From Hydrangea macrophylla (taxonomy: Eukaryota > Streptophyta > Magnoliopsida > Cornales > Hydrangeaceae), in contig CM066984.1 of the NCBI GenBank assembly GCA_033977485.1, positions 48,255,100-48,319,099 of the forward strand: 64,000 bases of DNA, in the 5' to 3' direction. Shown here in pieces: positions 11,073 to 19,544 of this stretch. Made by a program: the position numbers and the translations under genes. The notes beneath the pieces are model-generated. The model was not told the origin of the DNA, made no database searches, and saw only the letters and a program-made list of their open reading frames with translations. Position 1 is the first letter of the stretch. Each line of letters starts with the position of its first letter.

Positions 11073-12098
11073 TGGTGAATCTATTGTTGGTACTGCTACT
11101 AAGTCTGAAACTGGAACAAATCTTAAGCAAAGTGTTAAGATCATTATCCAGCCCAAGGGTATACTTAAGAAGAGTTCATCTTGTCCTAAGATTTGCTCTG
11201 AACCTTCTGTCTCTGTCCATGAGCTGGTTCCCTCTGATGCAGATCACAATGTGATAGTCACTGATATAGGAGTGGTTGATCCTAAAGGAAATGATGCAGC
11301 TTCTACAAAGGACTTGGTTGTTAGTAAAGATGTTATCCCCAAGAAGAGTCAGGACAGAGGGGAGGAAGAAGAACAGGGTACTGAAAATGAAGAGGAGCAC
11401 ACAGATCATGAATACCAAAATAACTTGCTTAAGGATTCAAATGATTATCTGATGAAGAATCTGAAATTAGCACAAGCTCAAATTCAAAAATTGATGAATG
11501 AGAAGGAAGACCTCAAAGCTTTACAAGGTCATGCATCCTCGTTTGCTGGTCCAAGAAGGGGGTCTAATGTAGGTAGGACCCCTTACAAAAATGGAGGAAG
11601 AAGAACCGAGGCTAGATTTGGTTCGGATTGGAGGCGACACCAATTCGAACCTTTTGACATTTGCGGAAGTGATTTGAGCTCAGGAGATGAACATAGATCT
11701 AATGGAGCTAAGAAAGTGTGGAAAGCAGTTCAGAGTTTTTCCGAAGCAAAGCAAGAGGATGAAGGCCCCTCGGTCCAAAAATTTGATGTTCTTGATGTTC
11801 TTGCTCAGAAAACATATCCAAATGCTGTGCTTGATCCTCATAGAGGTGGAAGTTTAGTGCCTCAAAAGTTCCAGGAGAGTGCAGGCCACGCCCATGTGCT
11901 ATCACATCTTCACGCGCCCAACGGTCAAAAAGGTAATGTTTTTTTATTGGACAAAGCTGAACCCCTGCAGCCTTCCGCAAAACTTGACCCCAGCGCCGGG
12001 TTTTTAGGCGCTTTGTCCCCCCTGCAAAGCCACGTGAATGGCTTTGAATCTTCCACCACATGCGTACATTCAGAGCACCATAGTACCAATACAGTAGC
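11073..12098 (+). pseudogene. LINE-B ORF1, central part
   Basis: ORF1 continues after the duplicated GESIV codons. It has a Glu-rich acidic stretch (about 11355-11410), a coiled-coil-like segment with the motif LKDSNDYLMKNLKLAQ (about 11430-11530), and a conserved block RxHQFEPFDIC (about 11635-11665) that recurs in LINE-M (about 50315-50350). The frame is broken by T1 at 12099 and resumes at 14035. Confidence 0.8.
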
Positions 12099-12517
12099 TG
12101 ATGAGAATCAAGGAAGCACTTAATGGGCTGAATTGGGCTGATTATAAATGGAGAATCCAAGAAGATCAAGGTGGCATTTTTTTGGGTTGATCTTATTAAT
12201 TGGGCATAAATTTGAAGAAGATAGGGCTGATTATATTTCCTAATCATATTTATGCATGTGGAAGAATAATGGGCTGAATATAACTTCCAAGATATGGCTA
12301 TTTATGTTTTATAGTTGGTAGTTGGGAGTTTGTTCATATTTCTATGTGTTTTTAATGAGTTAAACTACTTTTTGTACTAGCCTTTGCTAAAAAAACGTGG
12401 TAGCTTTATTTCCTATGGTTGGGAGGATGTTCCAACTACTTGCATTTATTTCCTATGGTTGGAGGGTTGTTCCAACAACTTGCATTTATCCCTATGGTTG
12501 GAGGGTTGTTCCAATCC

Positions 12518-12525
12518 TATATATA
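12518..12525 (+). promoter_or_regulatory. Candidate TATA box in the T1 LTR
   Basis: TATATATA lies in the middle of the LTR, right after the CCTATGGTTGG repeats. The matching site in the 3' LTR is 13690-13697. A Pol II promoter is expected in an LTR; the exact start site is not determinable here. Confidence 0.4.
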
Positions 12526-12620
12526 CTCTTTTGTATGGGCAGATTTATATAATGGATTAAACACAATTCTGAAGTTGAGCTTTGCTCCTCCCCCTTGTTC
12601 TTCACAGAACACAATTTTTG

Positions 12621-12760
12621 ACTTATCAATCAGCCTTTCGCATCTGATTGTGGTGTCTTCACACACCATGACTTATCAATCAGCCTTTCATATCTGATTG
12701 TGGCGTCTTCACACACCATGACTTATCAATCAGCCTTCCGCATCTGATTGTGGCGTCTTC
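12621..12760 (+). repeat. 50-bp tandem repeat in the T1 LTR
   Basis: There are two full units (12621-12670 and 12671-12720) and a partial third (12721-12760). Each begins ACTTATCAATCAGCCTT and ends in CTTCACACACCATG. The 3' LTR has one full and one partial unit (13793-13882). Confidence 0.9.
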
Positions 12761-12909
12761 ACTAATCTTTGGAATACCCGTGGTTTGCGTCTCTTTATAG
12801 GCGTTGGGTCACGGGTTCACTATCACAACAATCTGATTTTAGCTTTTCTGGGTAAACATGTCAATTTTGTTGTTGGGTCTCAATACAAGTTATTGAGGTT
12901 CGCAACATT

Positions 12910-12921
12910 TGGTATCAGAGC
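12910..12921 (+). other. T1 primer-binding site
   Basis: TGGTATCAGAGC, complementary to the 3' end of initiator methionine tRNA, lies 2 nt after the 5' LTR. The following 12922-13257 is A-rich and T-rich with no coding content. Confidence 0.85.
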
Positions 12922-13257
12922 TCAGGCTCTAAAATCAGAGTATCTATCCATTTTGTTTTTGTGTCTTTGTTTGTGTCATCGTGTTCTTAAAAAAAATTAT
13001 TCTAAAAAAAAAAAAAAAAAATTTGATCTTTTTTTTTATGTTCTGTGTCATCGTGTTCTTAAAAAAAAAAAATATTCTGATCGTTGTGTTCTTCATATCT
13101 TGTTCTTATTCGTGTTCTTATTCTTGTTGTATTGTGTTGTGCACAAAGTTACCAAAAAAAAAAAAGTATGATTTTTTTTTTCTTGTGTTGAGTCGTGCAC
13201 TTCAAAAAAAAAATTTATCATGCATTTCCTTTGCATGGATTCGAGGACGAATCCTTT

Positions 13258-13271
13258 GAAGAGAGGGAGAA
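13258..13271 (+). other. T1 polypurine tract
   Basis: GAAGAGAGGGAGAA directly precedes the 3' LTR and would prime plus-strand synthesis. Confidence 0.8.
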
Positions 13272-14029
13272 TGATGAGAATCAAGGAAGCACTTAATGGG
13301 CTGAATTGGGCTGATTATAAATGGAGAATCCAAGAAGATCAAGGTGGCATTTTTTTGGGTTGATCTTATTAATTGGGCATAAATTTGAAGAAGATAGGGC
13401 TGATTATATTTCCTAATCATATTTATGCATGTGGAAGAATAATGGGCTGAATATAACTTCCAAGATATGGCTATTTATGTTTTATAGTTGGTAGTTGGGA
13501 GTTTGTTCATATTTCTATGTGTTTTAATGAGTTAAACTACTTTTTGTACTAGCCTTTGCTAAAAAAACGTGGTAGCTTTATTTCCTATGGTTGGGAGGAT
13601 GTTCCAACTACTTGCATTTATTTCCTATGGTTGGAGGGTTGTTCCAACAACTTGCATTTATCCCTATGGTTGGAGGGTTGTTCCAATCCTATATATACTC
13701 TTTTGTATGGGCAGATTTATATAATGGATTAAACACAATTCTGAAGTTGAGCTTTGCTCCTCCCCCTTGTTCTTCACAGAACACAATTTTTGACTTATCA
13801 ATCAGCCTTTCGCATCTGATTGTGGTGTCTTCACACACCATGACTTATCAATCAGCCTTCCGCATCTGATTGTGGCGTCTTCACTAATCTTTGGAATACC
13901 CGTGGTTTGCGTCTCTTTATAGGCGTTGGGTCACGGGTTCACTATCACAACAATCTGATTTTTCCTTTTCTGGGTAAACATGTCAATTTTGTTGTTGGGT
14001 CTCAATACAAGTTATTGAGGTTCGCATCA
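13272..14029 (+). repeat. T1 3' LTR
   Basis: The LTR begins TGATGAG and ends in ATCA, next to the TSD GTAGC. It is 758 bp, one 50-bp unit shorter than the 5' LTR. ORF1 of LINE-B resumes directly after the TSD. Confidence 0.9.
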
Positions 14030-14034
14030 GTAGC

Positions 14035-15504
14035 TAACCAACCCTTAACCTCACATACAGTGCCAAATAGTGCAAACCCGAGCCTTACCTTACCTATTCC
14101 TGTGAATCCTGTCCATTCGGTGGTTGCAACAGATTTAGGTGGTTCTAATATTCCCCCAAAACCAAGTTGGGCATCACTTGTGAAAGGTAATGCTGAACCT
14201 AACTTTAAACTCAATTTTATTCCGCCTAAGATGGGAGAAGATGGGAAGGTGATTTTGTTACCCAGTGACTTACCAGCAGTAGGTTGTGCTCAATGGGACA
14301 ACACTCTTGTGGGGTCTTTCATAGGCAAGAAACTTCCATACACCTTGGTCAAGAATGCAACTGAGAAATTTTGGGCTAACAAGGGGTTGTATGATATGTT
14401 AGCCACTGAATCAGGCTATTTTTTCTTCAAGTTTAACACCAGTGGAGATTGTGACAGTGTCCTGGAAGGGGGGCCATGGCATATTGCAGGACAACCTATT
14501 CTGCTCAAGAAATGGCATCCAGGGCTTGTGTTAGATAAGGAAGTTCCATCTTCTGTGCCTATTTGGGTACATTTTTTTAATGTCCCAATGGAATTTTGGA
14601 CCCAAGAAGGACTTAGCCATATTGCGAGTGTCATTGGGAAACCACTGCATGTGGATCGAATGACAGCAACCTGCAGAAGGATTTCATATGCAAGAATCTG
14701 CATTGAGGTAAGTGCTGAGTCTGAACTTCCTTACAATTTTGATATTAAGGTTGAGGGTATTGATTCGAATAAAATCACTATTGATGTGGAATATCAATGG
14801 ACTCCATTAAGATGTGCTAAATGTAAAAGGTTTGGGCATGACTGCTCAAGGACCCCAAGAGCTCAGAAGGTGCAAAACCATAAGGTCCCAGGTCCTAGCC
14901 CAACTACCACCACAATGGAAGACCCTTGGATGGTCAAAGGGAAAGGTAAGAAGGTTTATGAAGAGAAATCTGAGAGGTTAAGTACGGAGGGTAATGTGGA
15001 TATAGAATCTAAAAGCACTGATAAGGATTCGAAACCATCCACATCTGCTTTAAGTCTTGTTACCCCAAGTGCTTCCCAAGTGAAAATGGGAGAACCAACT
15101 TTGCCAACTGCCACAGATATCACTATAACCAACCAATTCTCAGCTTTGGAAGTGACTCAAGGAGATGATGAGAAGTTAAATGAAACAACCATGTGTACCC
15201 AATCTGAGGCAACAGAAGTTCATAATGTAAATTCTCTCCTGATTGAAAATGAAGTATCTACTGCACCAACACTGCTGACTGACAAAGTTGCTAATGGACT
15301 GCAAACAATAGGGAAAGCCTTCCAACTATTTCAACTGGTCCTGTAATTGCTCACTCCATTAGCTCAGATGCATCTTCCTCTGAAGGTCAGGTTATTTCTC
15401 CCTCTCAAACTCCTATAAGAGGTAACTATAATAGTAATCAAAGCACGAGGAACAACCTTAACCGGTCCTCAAGGAAAAAGAAACAATCTCCAAGACGTCT
15501 CTAA
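14035..15504 (+). pseudogene. LINE-B ORF1, C-terminal part with DUF4283 and zinc knuckle
   Basis: A DUF4283-type domain (about 14190-14740; the ILxGGPWHIAGQPI words correspond to VLEGGPWHVAGQP in other copies) is followed by the knuckle CAKCKRFGHDC (14814-14846) and an acidic, low-complexity tail. A stop at 15343-15346 in the domain's frame precedes the true C-terminus. The last codons before ORF2, ending in basic KKKQSPRRL, are in another frame, so at least one indel lies near 15340. The stop TAA overlaps the ORF2 ATG. Confidence 0.8.
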
Positions 15505-15506
15505 TG
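15502..15506 (+). promoter_or_regulatory. TAATG stop-start overlap, LINE-B ORF1/ORF2
   Basis: TAA closes the ORF1 C-terminal frame (…RRL) and the ATG at 15504 opens the intact ORF2. Confidence 0.7.
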
Positions 15507-18500
15507 ATTATAAGCTGCTGGAATATCAGAGGTCTTAATTTGACCTCAAAGCAATCTGAAGTTGCAAAGTTTATTCATGATAACAATATTGATGTTTTAA
15601 GCCTTGTTGAAACTAAAGTGAAGCTTGTTAATGAAGATTTTATTAAAAAGAAAGTGTTCAAACATTGGGATTGTGTCACTAATAGTAGCCCTGACTCTGT
15701 AGGGCGGATCTGGGTTGGATGGAATTCAGCTAAAATTAACTTAAAAATTATTAAAATTACTCCCCAAGTTATTCATGTTAGTATTGAGAATGATGACAAA
15801 ACTACTTATTTGGAAGCCTCTTTTGTCTATGGTTTTAACACTGCCCAACCGAGAAGGGAACTGTGGTCAGTTCTAAGATCCATTCATGCTAGTACTTCGA
15901 CCATAAATTATATAACCTTGGGAGATTTTAATGTCACTTTGTGTCCAGAAGAAATTTCTGATTCCAACCATGGCTGGGATAATGAAATGTATGAATTCCA
16001 AGAAGTCACTAATGATTGTTGTTTAAGTGATCTTAGAGCAGTTGGGGAGTTTTTCACTTGGTGTAACAGACGGTACGGAAGACCAGACTTTACCCAAAGG
16101 AAACTTGACAGAGCTTTGGTTAACCAAACATGGCTTGACTCTTTTACAGATTCTTTCGCTTATTTCCAAGCCCCAGGTATCTCTGATCACTCTCCTATTA
16201 TTGTTCATGTTGATAAGGACCAACGAAGAAAAGGTAGGGCTTTCAAGTTTTATAACTATTGGTCTAAACTGGATAAATACTCTGATATTGTTAAAAAAGC
16301 ATGGAACCAACCAGTTGTAGGGACAGCACAGTATCAAGTTTGCCACAAACTTAGAAATCTCAAACAAGATCTAAAAGAATTTGGTAAAAACTCGTTAGGA
16401 CATGAAAGGATCAAAGCAGACAGATCTAGAGAGGATTTAAAAATTGTTCAGTGTTCTTTATTAGCAGACCCTAATAATTGTCTTCTCATTGAACAACAAA
16501 ATCTTTGTCTAAAAGCATACCTGGAAGCTATTTGGATTGAAGAAGAGATTCTTAGACAGAAATCCAGATTACAATGGTTAGATGTTGGTGATAAAAACTC
16601 AAGATATTTCCATTTATCCATTAAAGAAAGAAGGAATTTTAAACGAATCATTGTTCTTGAAAAACCTGATGGTACCTTTACTACCACATCCGATGAGGCA
16701 AAAGGGGAGGCTATTAGATATTTTCACAATCTTTTAGGAACCCCCTCTAATACTAATTATCCTGGCAAAGACAGTATTAGGAATTTTGTTCATAAACGAA
16801 TTCATGTTGACTTGCATGCTGATTTGGATAGGGTCCCCTCTGAAAATGAAATTAAAAAGGCTTTCTTTAGCTTGCATAGTAATAAAGCTCCAGGTCCAGA
16901 TGGATACAATGCTTTCTTCTTTAAAGATTCTTGGCCCGTTATTGGTACTTCTATTACAGCAGCTGTTAAAGAATTCTTTCAAAATGGGGAGTTGTTAAAA
17001 GAATCTAATACTACTCTTATTGCTTTAATCCCCAAAGTCCCTAATCCCACTAAGATGGGTGATTTTAGACCTATCTCATGCTGTAATACTGTCTATAAAT
17101 GCATATCCAAGATCATTGCCTGCAGACTTCAAATGATTCTCCCTAATATCATTGATCAAGCCCAATCAGCTTTTGTGAAAGGTAGGCGTATTTGTGACAA
17201 TGTTCTCCTTGCCCAAGATCTTCTTAGAGACTATCATAAACAATCTGGTAAGCCTAGAGCCACTGCTAAGGTAGACATTATGAAGGCCTATGATAGTGTT
17301 AGTTGGGAGTTTCTTATTGACTTGTTGGATGTGCTTTGCTTCCCTCCTAACCTTAAAAAGTGGATCATAGCTTGTGTTACTACGCCTAGGTACTCTATTA
17401 ATTTTAATGGGGAATCTGTGGGCTATTTTGATGGGGCCAAAGGGTTAAGACAAGGGGACCCGATATCACCTTATTTATTTGTTATTGTCATGGATGCTCT
17501 TAGCCAACTTTTGAAACACAATATTCAGAGAGAAGCATTTACTTACCATTGGAAATGTGACAAATTGGAGATTTCACATCTATGTTTTGCAGATGATCTC
17601 CTGATTCTGTTCAATGGGGATGTGAAATCAGCCAAACTTATACGAACCACCCTCAATCAATTCTTTAATCTAAGTGGGCTACAAGCTAATAATGATAAAA
17701 GTTGTATTTTCTTCTCTAACATTGAGGATGATGTGAAGGACGAGATTTTACAAGCTCTACAATTTATTGAAGGCAACCTCCCTGTTAAATATCTTGGAAT
17801 TCCCTTAATTACCACAAAGCTCAAAAAGCAAGATTGTGAGGGCTTAGTCAATAAAATATGTGCTAGGGTAAACTCTTGGAAATCTAAATTCTTATCTTAT
17901 GCTGGGAGAGCTCAACTAATTAGTTCTGTTCTGACAGGTGTTCAGCTCTATTGGTCAGGTATGTTTGTGCTTCCTAAGGGTGTCCTCAAGCAAGTGAACC
18001 AGGCTATGGCTAGATTCCTGTGGTCGGGCAAGACAGATACATTTTCAGGAGCCAAAGTAGCTTGGGATTTAGTGTGTAGACCTAAAAAAGAAGGGGGTTT
18101 GGGATTTAAGGATACTCTCTTGATTAATAATGTTTTAAACTTGAAACATATTGGTAATTTATTAGATCCTTCTAACACCTCCCTTTGGAACCAATGGATC
18201 CAACAGTATATGTTGAAAGGTAAGAGTTTTTGGCAGGCCAAAGTCCCATCCCAATGTTCTTGGTATTGGAGAAAGTTATTAAAGCTTAGAGAAGTTGCTA
18301 AACCTCTTCTAATTCACAAAATTGGGAGAGGTGATCATACTTTTCTTTGGTTTGATAATTGGCTCCCATTAGGGCCACTAGTTGACAGATACTCTGAAAG
18401 AATTGCTTATGATGCTGCAATCAATATCAATGCTAAGGTAAATAGTATCATTAGAAATTGTGATTGGAATTGGCCTGGTACCAACACCATTGAGCTCAAT

Positions 18501-19130
18501 GAAATCAGAATTGCCTTGTCTTCTTTCTATAATCCTAGCAATGGCCAAGATACTATAAAGTGGAGTATAACTCCAAATGGTAAGTTCAGCACTTCTCTCA
18601 TTTGGGACCATCTGAGGAACCATGCTCCAGTGGTTCCGTGGTATAACCTTGTGTGGTTCTCTGGGTGTATTCCCAGACAGAGTTTTGTGCTATGGCTAGC
18701 TGTCCAAAATCGATTGTCTACACATGATAGAATTTGCAGATTCACGAGTGGGCCACTGGCTTGTGTATTTTGCCAGTCAAATATGGAAACACATAACCAC
18801 TTGTTCTTTAATTGCCCTTTTTCTTCTTTTGTGTGGCAGGAAATTATGATCAGATGTGGAATGGCTTGGCAAGGGAACACTTGGGCTGGCACAGTGGACT
18901 GGTTGGCTCAAAACCTAAAAGGGAAGACCATACAAAAGGTGATACCAAAAATTTGTCTAGGAGTATCTATCTATGGCATTTGGAAAGAGAGGAATTTTAG
19001 AACCTTCAAGAACATTTCAACTTCTAAAGAGATCCTACTGAAGAACCTCATCACTCACATTCATGAACAAATTAGGCTAAAGTGGAAACATCAATCTAAT
19101 ATTGATAGGATTCTTTGTAATTGGACGTAA
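15504..19130 (+). CDS. LINE-B ORF2: endonuclease-reverse transcriptase, intact
   Basis: 1208 residues without interruption. The endonuclease shows N7, E37 in VETK, GDFN at 140-143 and SDHS at 227-230. The RT domain carries APGPDGYNAFFFK, DFRPISCCN, KVDIMKAYDSVSW, GLRQGDPISPYLF and the catalytic FADD near residue 695. The zf-RVT motif is C1087, C1090, H1097, H1099, C1104. Relative to LINE-C it has an RRYGRPDFTQRK insertion in the endonuclease (about 189-200), shared with LINE-H and LINE-M; this separates two ORF2 subfamilies. The C-terminus ends NWT, also shared with LINE-P. Confidence 0.95.
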   Translation: MIISCWNIRGLNLTSKQSEVAKFIHDNNIDVLSLVETKVKLVNEDFIKKKVFKHWDCVTNSSPDSVGRIWVGWNSAKINLKIIKITPQVIHVSIENDDKTTYLEASFVYGFNTAQPRRELWSVLRSIHASTSTINYITLGDFNVTLCPEEISDSNHGWDNEMYEFQEVTNDCCLSDLRAVGEFFTWCNRRYGRPDFTQRKLDRALVNQTWLDSFTDSFAYFQAPGISDHSPIIVHVDKDQRRKGRAFKFYNYWSKLDKYSDIVKKAWNQPVVGTAQYQVCHKLRNLKQDLKEFGKNSLGHERIKADRSREDLKIVQCSLLADPNNCLLIEQQNLCLKAYLEAIWIEEEILRQKSRLQWLDVGDKNSRYFHLSIKERRNFKRIIVLEKPDGTFTTTSDEAKGEAIRYFHNLLGTPSNTNYPGKDSIRNFVHKRIHVDLHADLDRVPSENEIKKAFFSLHSNKAPGPDGYNAFFFKDSWPVIGTSITAAVKEFFQNGELLKESNTTLIALIPKVPNPTKMGDFRPISCCNTVYKCISKIIACRLQMILPNIIDQAQSAFVKGRRICDNVLLAQDLLRDYHKQSGKPRATAKVDIMKAYDSVSWEFLIDLLDVLCFPPNLKKWIIACVTTPRYSINFNGESVGYFDGAKGLRQGDPISPYLFVIVMDALSQLLKHNIQREAFTYHWKCDKLEISHLCFADDLLILFNGDVKSAKLIRTTLNQFFNLSGLQANNDKSCIFFSNIEDDVKDEILQALQFIEGNLPVKYLGIPLITTKLKKQDCEGLVNKICARVNSWKSKFLSYAGRAQLISSVLTGVQLYWSGMFVLPKGVLKQVNQAMARFLWSGKTDTFSGAKVAWDLVCRPKKEGGLGFKDTLLINNVLNLKHIGNLLDPSNTSLWNQWIQQYMLKGKSFWQAKVPSQCSWYWRKLLKLREVAKPLLIHKIGRGDHTFLWFDNWLPLGPLVDRYSERIAYDAAININAKVNSIIRNCDWNWPGTNTIELNEIRIALSSFYNPSNGQDTIKWSITPNGKFSTSLIWDHLRNHAPVVPWYNLVWFSGCIPRQSFVLWLAVQNRLSTHDRICRFTSGPLACVFCQSNMETHNHLFFNCPFSSFVWQEIMIRCGMAWQGNTWAGTVDWLAQNLKGKTIQKVIPKICLGVSIYGIWKERNFRTFKNISTSKEILLKNLITHIHEQIRLKWKHQSNIDRILCNWT

Positions 19131-19318
19131 AAGTGTTTCACCTATGGGTGACCACCTGATTGTTGTTTTTTGTTTGGCTGATTGCCCATGGTGTAACTTG
19201 TTGCTTTTTTGCTTCATGTCCTTATGATTTGAGCTCATTGTTTTATCCTGGGGTATGCCCCTTGTACATTTGGTACATCCTTTTTTTGGAATATATTTAC
19301 CCTTTTTCCGAAAAAAAA
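19131..19318 (+). other. LINE-B 3' UTR and tail
   Basis: Noncoding. It contains CCTGGGGTATGCCCC (GGGG-TATG-CCCC hairpin, about 19247-19261), TGTAC-ATTTG-GTACA just after it, and TTTTTCCG followed by eight A. Confidence 0.8.
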
Positions 19319-19331
19319 TACATAATGATAA

Positions 19332-19542
19332 TTCGGCCAGCCTAACCTTAGAGCAAGGGAGGGACATGGATGAGGATTATGTTACACGCTCTGCTCAGTC
19401 TAAACCCACTACTCCTTCAACCTCCGAATCACCCTCAAGCATTGCTACGAAGAAATCAAGCTCTATAGGTCAGAACAACAAGAAGAAGAACAGTAAAGAG
19501 GGCTCCCCAGGTACGAGGAGCCAACCCCATCACCGTCTTTAA
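19332..19542 (+). pseudogene. LINE-A ORF1, C-terminal tail
   Basis: Directly after the LINE-B target duplicate the LINE-A ORF1 frame resumes for about 70 codons. It has a Ser/Thr-rich stretch and a Lys-rich tail (NNKKKNSKEG) and ends in TAA overlapping the ORF2 ATG. Confidence 0.8.
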
Positions 19543-19544
19543 TG
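19540..19544 (+). promoter_or_regulatory. TAATG stop-start overlap, LINE-A ORF1/ORF2
   Basis: The stop of ORF1 (…HHRL) and the start of ORF2 (MIISSWNIRG) share one base. Confidence 0.7.

Larger units (their letters stand above)
12099..12907 (+). repeat. T1 5' LTR
   Basis: The LTR begins TGATGAGAATC and ends in AACA. It contains three imperfect ~40-bp repeats of CCTATGGTTGGxxGGxTGTTCCAA (about 12409-12515) and three copies of a 50-bp unit (12621-12760). Apart from one 50-bp unit and a few substitutions it matches the 3' LTR. Confidence 0.9.
12099..14029 (+). mobile_element. T1, TRIM-like non-autonomous Ty3/gypsy derivative
   Basis: A 1.93-kb element is flanked by the 5-bp TSD GTAGC (12094-12098 and 14030-14034). 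It has two near-identical LTRs (809 and 758 bp) around only 364 bp of internal sequence. It has a primer-binding site for initiator-Met tRNA and a polypurine tract but no gag or pol. Just before the polypurine tract the words SRTNP can be read, recalling the DDSRSNPF end of the Gy2 polyprotein; this suggests descent from a gypsy element by internal deletion. High LTR similarity indicates a recent insertion. Confidence 0.9.
4394..19318 (+). mobile_element. LINE-B, L1-type LINE with intact ORF2, split by LINE-C and T1
   Basis: The 13-bp TSD TACATAATGATAA lies at 4381-4393 and 19319-19331, inside LINE-A ORF1. The element starts with a leader stem-loop (4397-4424). ORF1 begins at 4439, is broken by LINE-C (4868-11072) and T1 (12099-14029), and ends at 15504. 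ORF2 (15504-19130) is uninterrupted. The 3' UTR (19131-19318) carries the GGGG-TATG-CCCC hairpin, a TGTAC/GTACA hairpin, TTTTTCCG and a short poly(A). Without inserts it is about 6.8 kb. Confidence 0.92.

Noticed and set aside
12910..12921. tRNA-like string TGGTATCAGAGC as a tRNA gene (also 41971)
   Set aside because: It is only the 12-nt primer-binding site after an LTR; no cloverleaf surrounds it.
12419..13284. Frames inside T1, including duplicated 92-codon frames at 12419 and 13591 and Lys-rich frames near 12981
   Set aside because: They lie in LTR repeats and A/T runs, appear twice because the LTRs are duplicated, and have no protein-like character.
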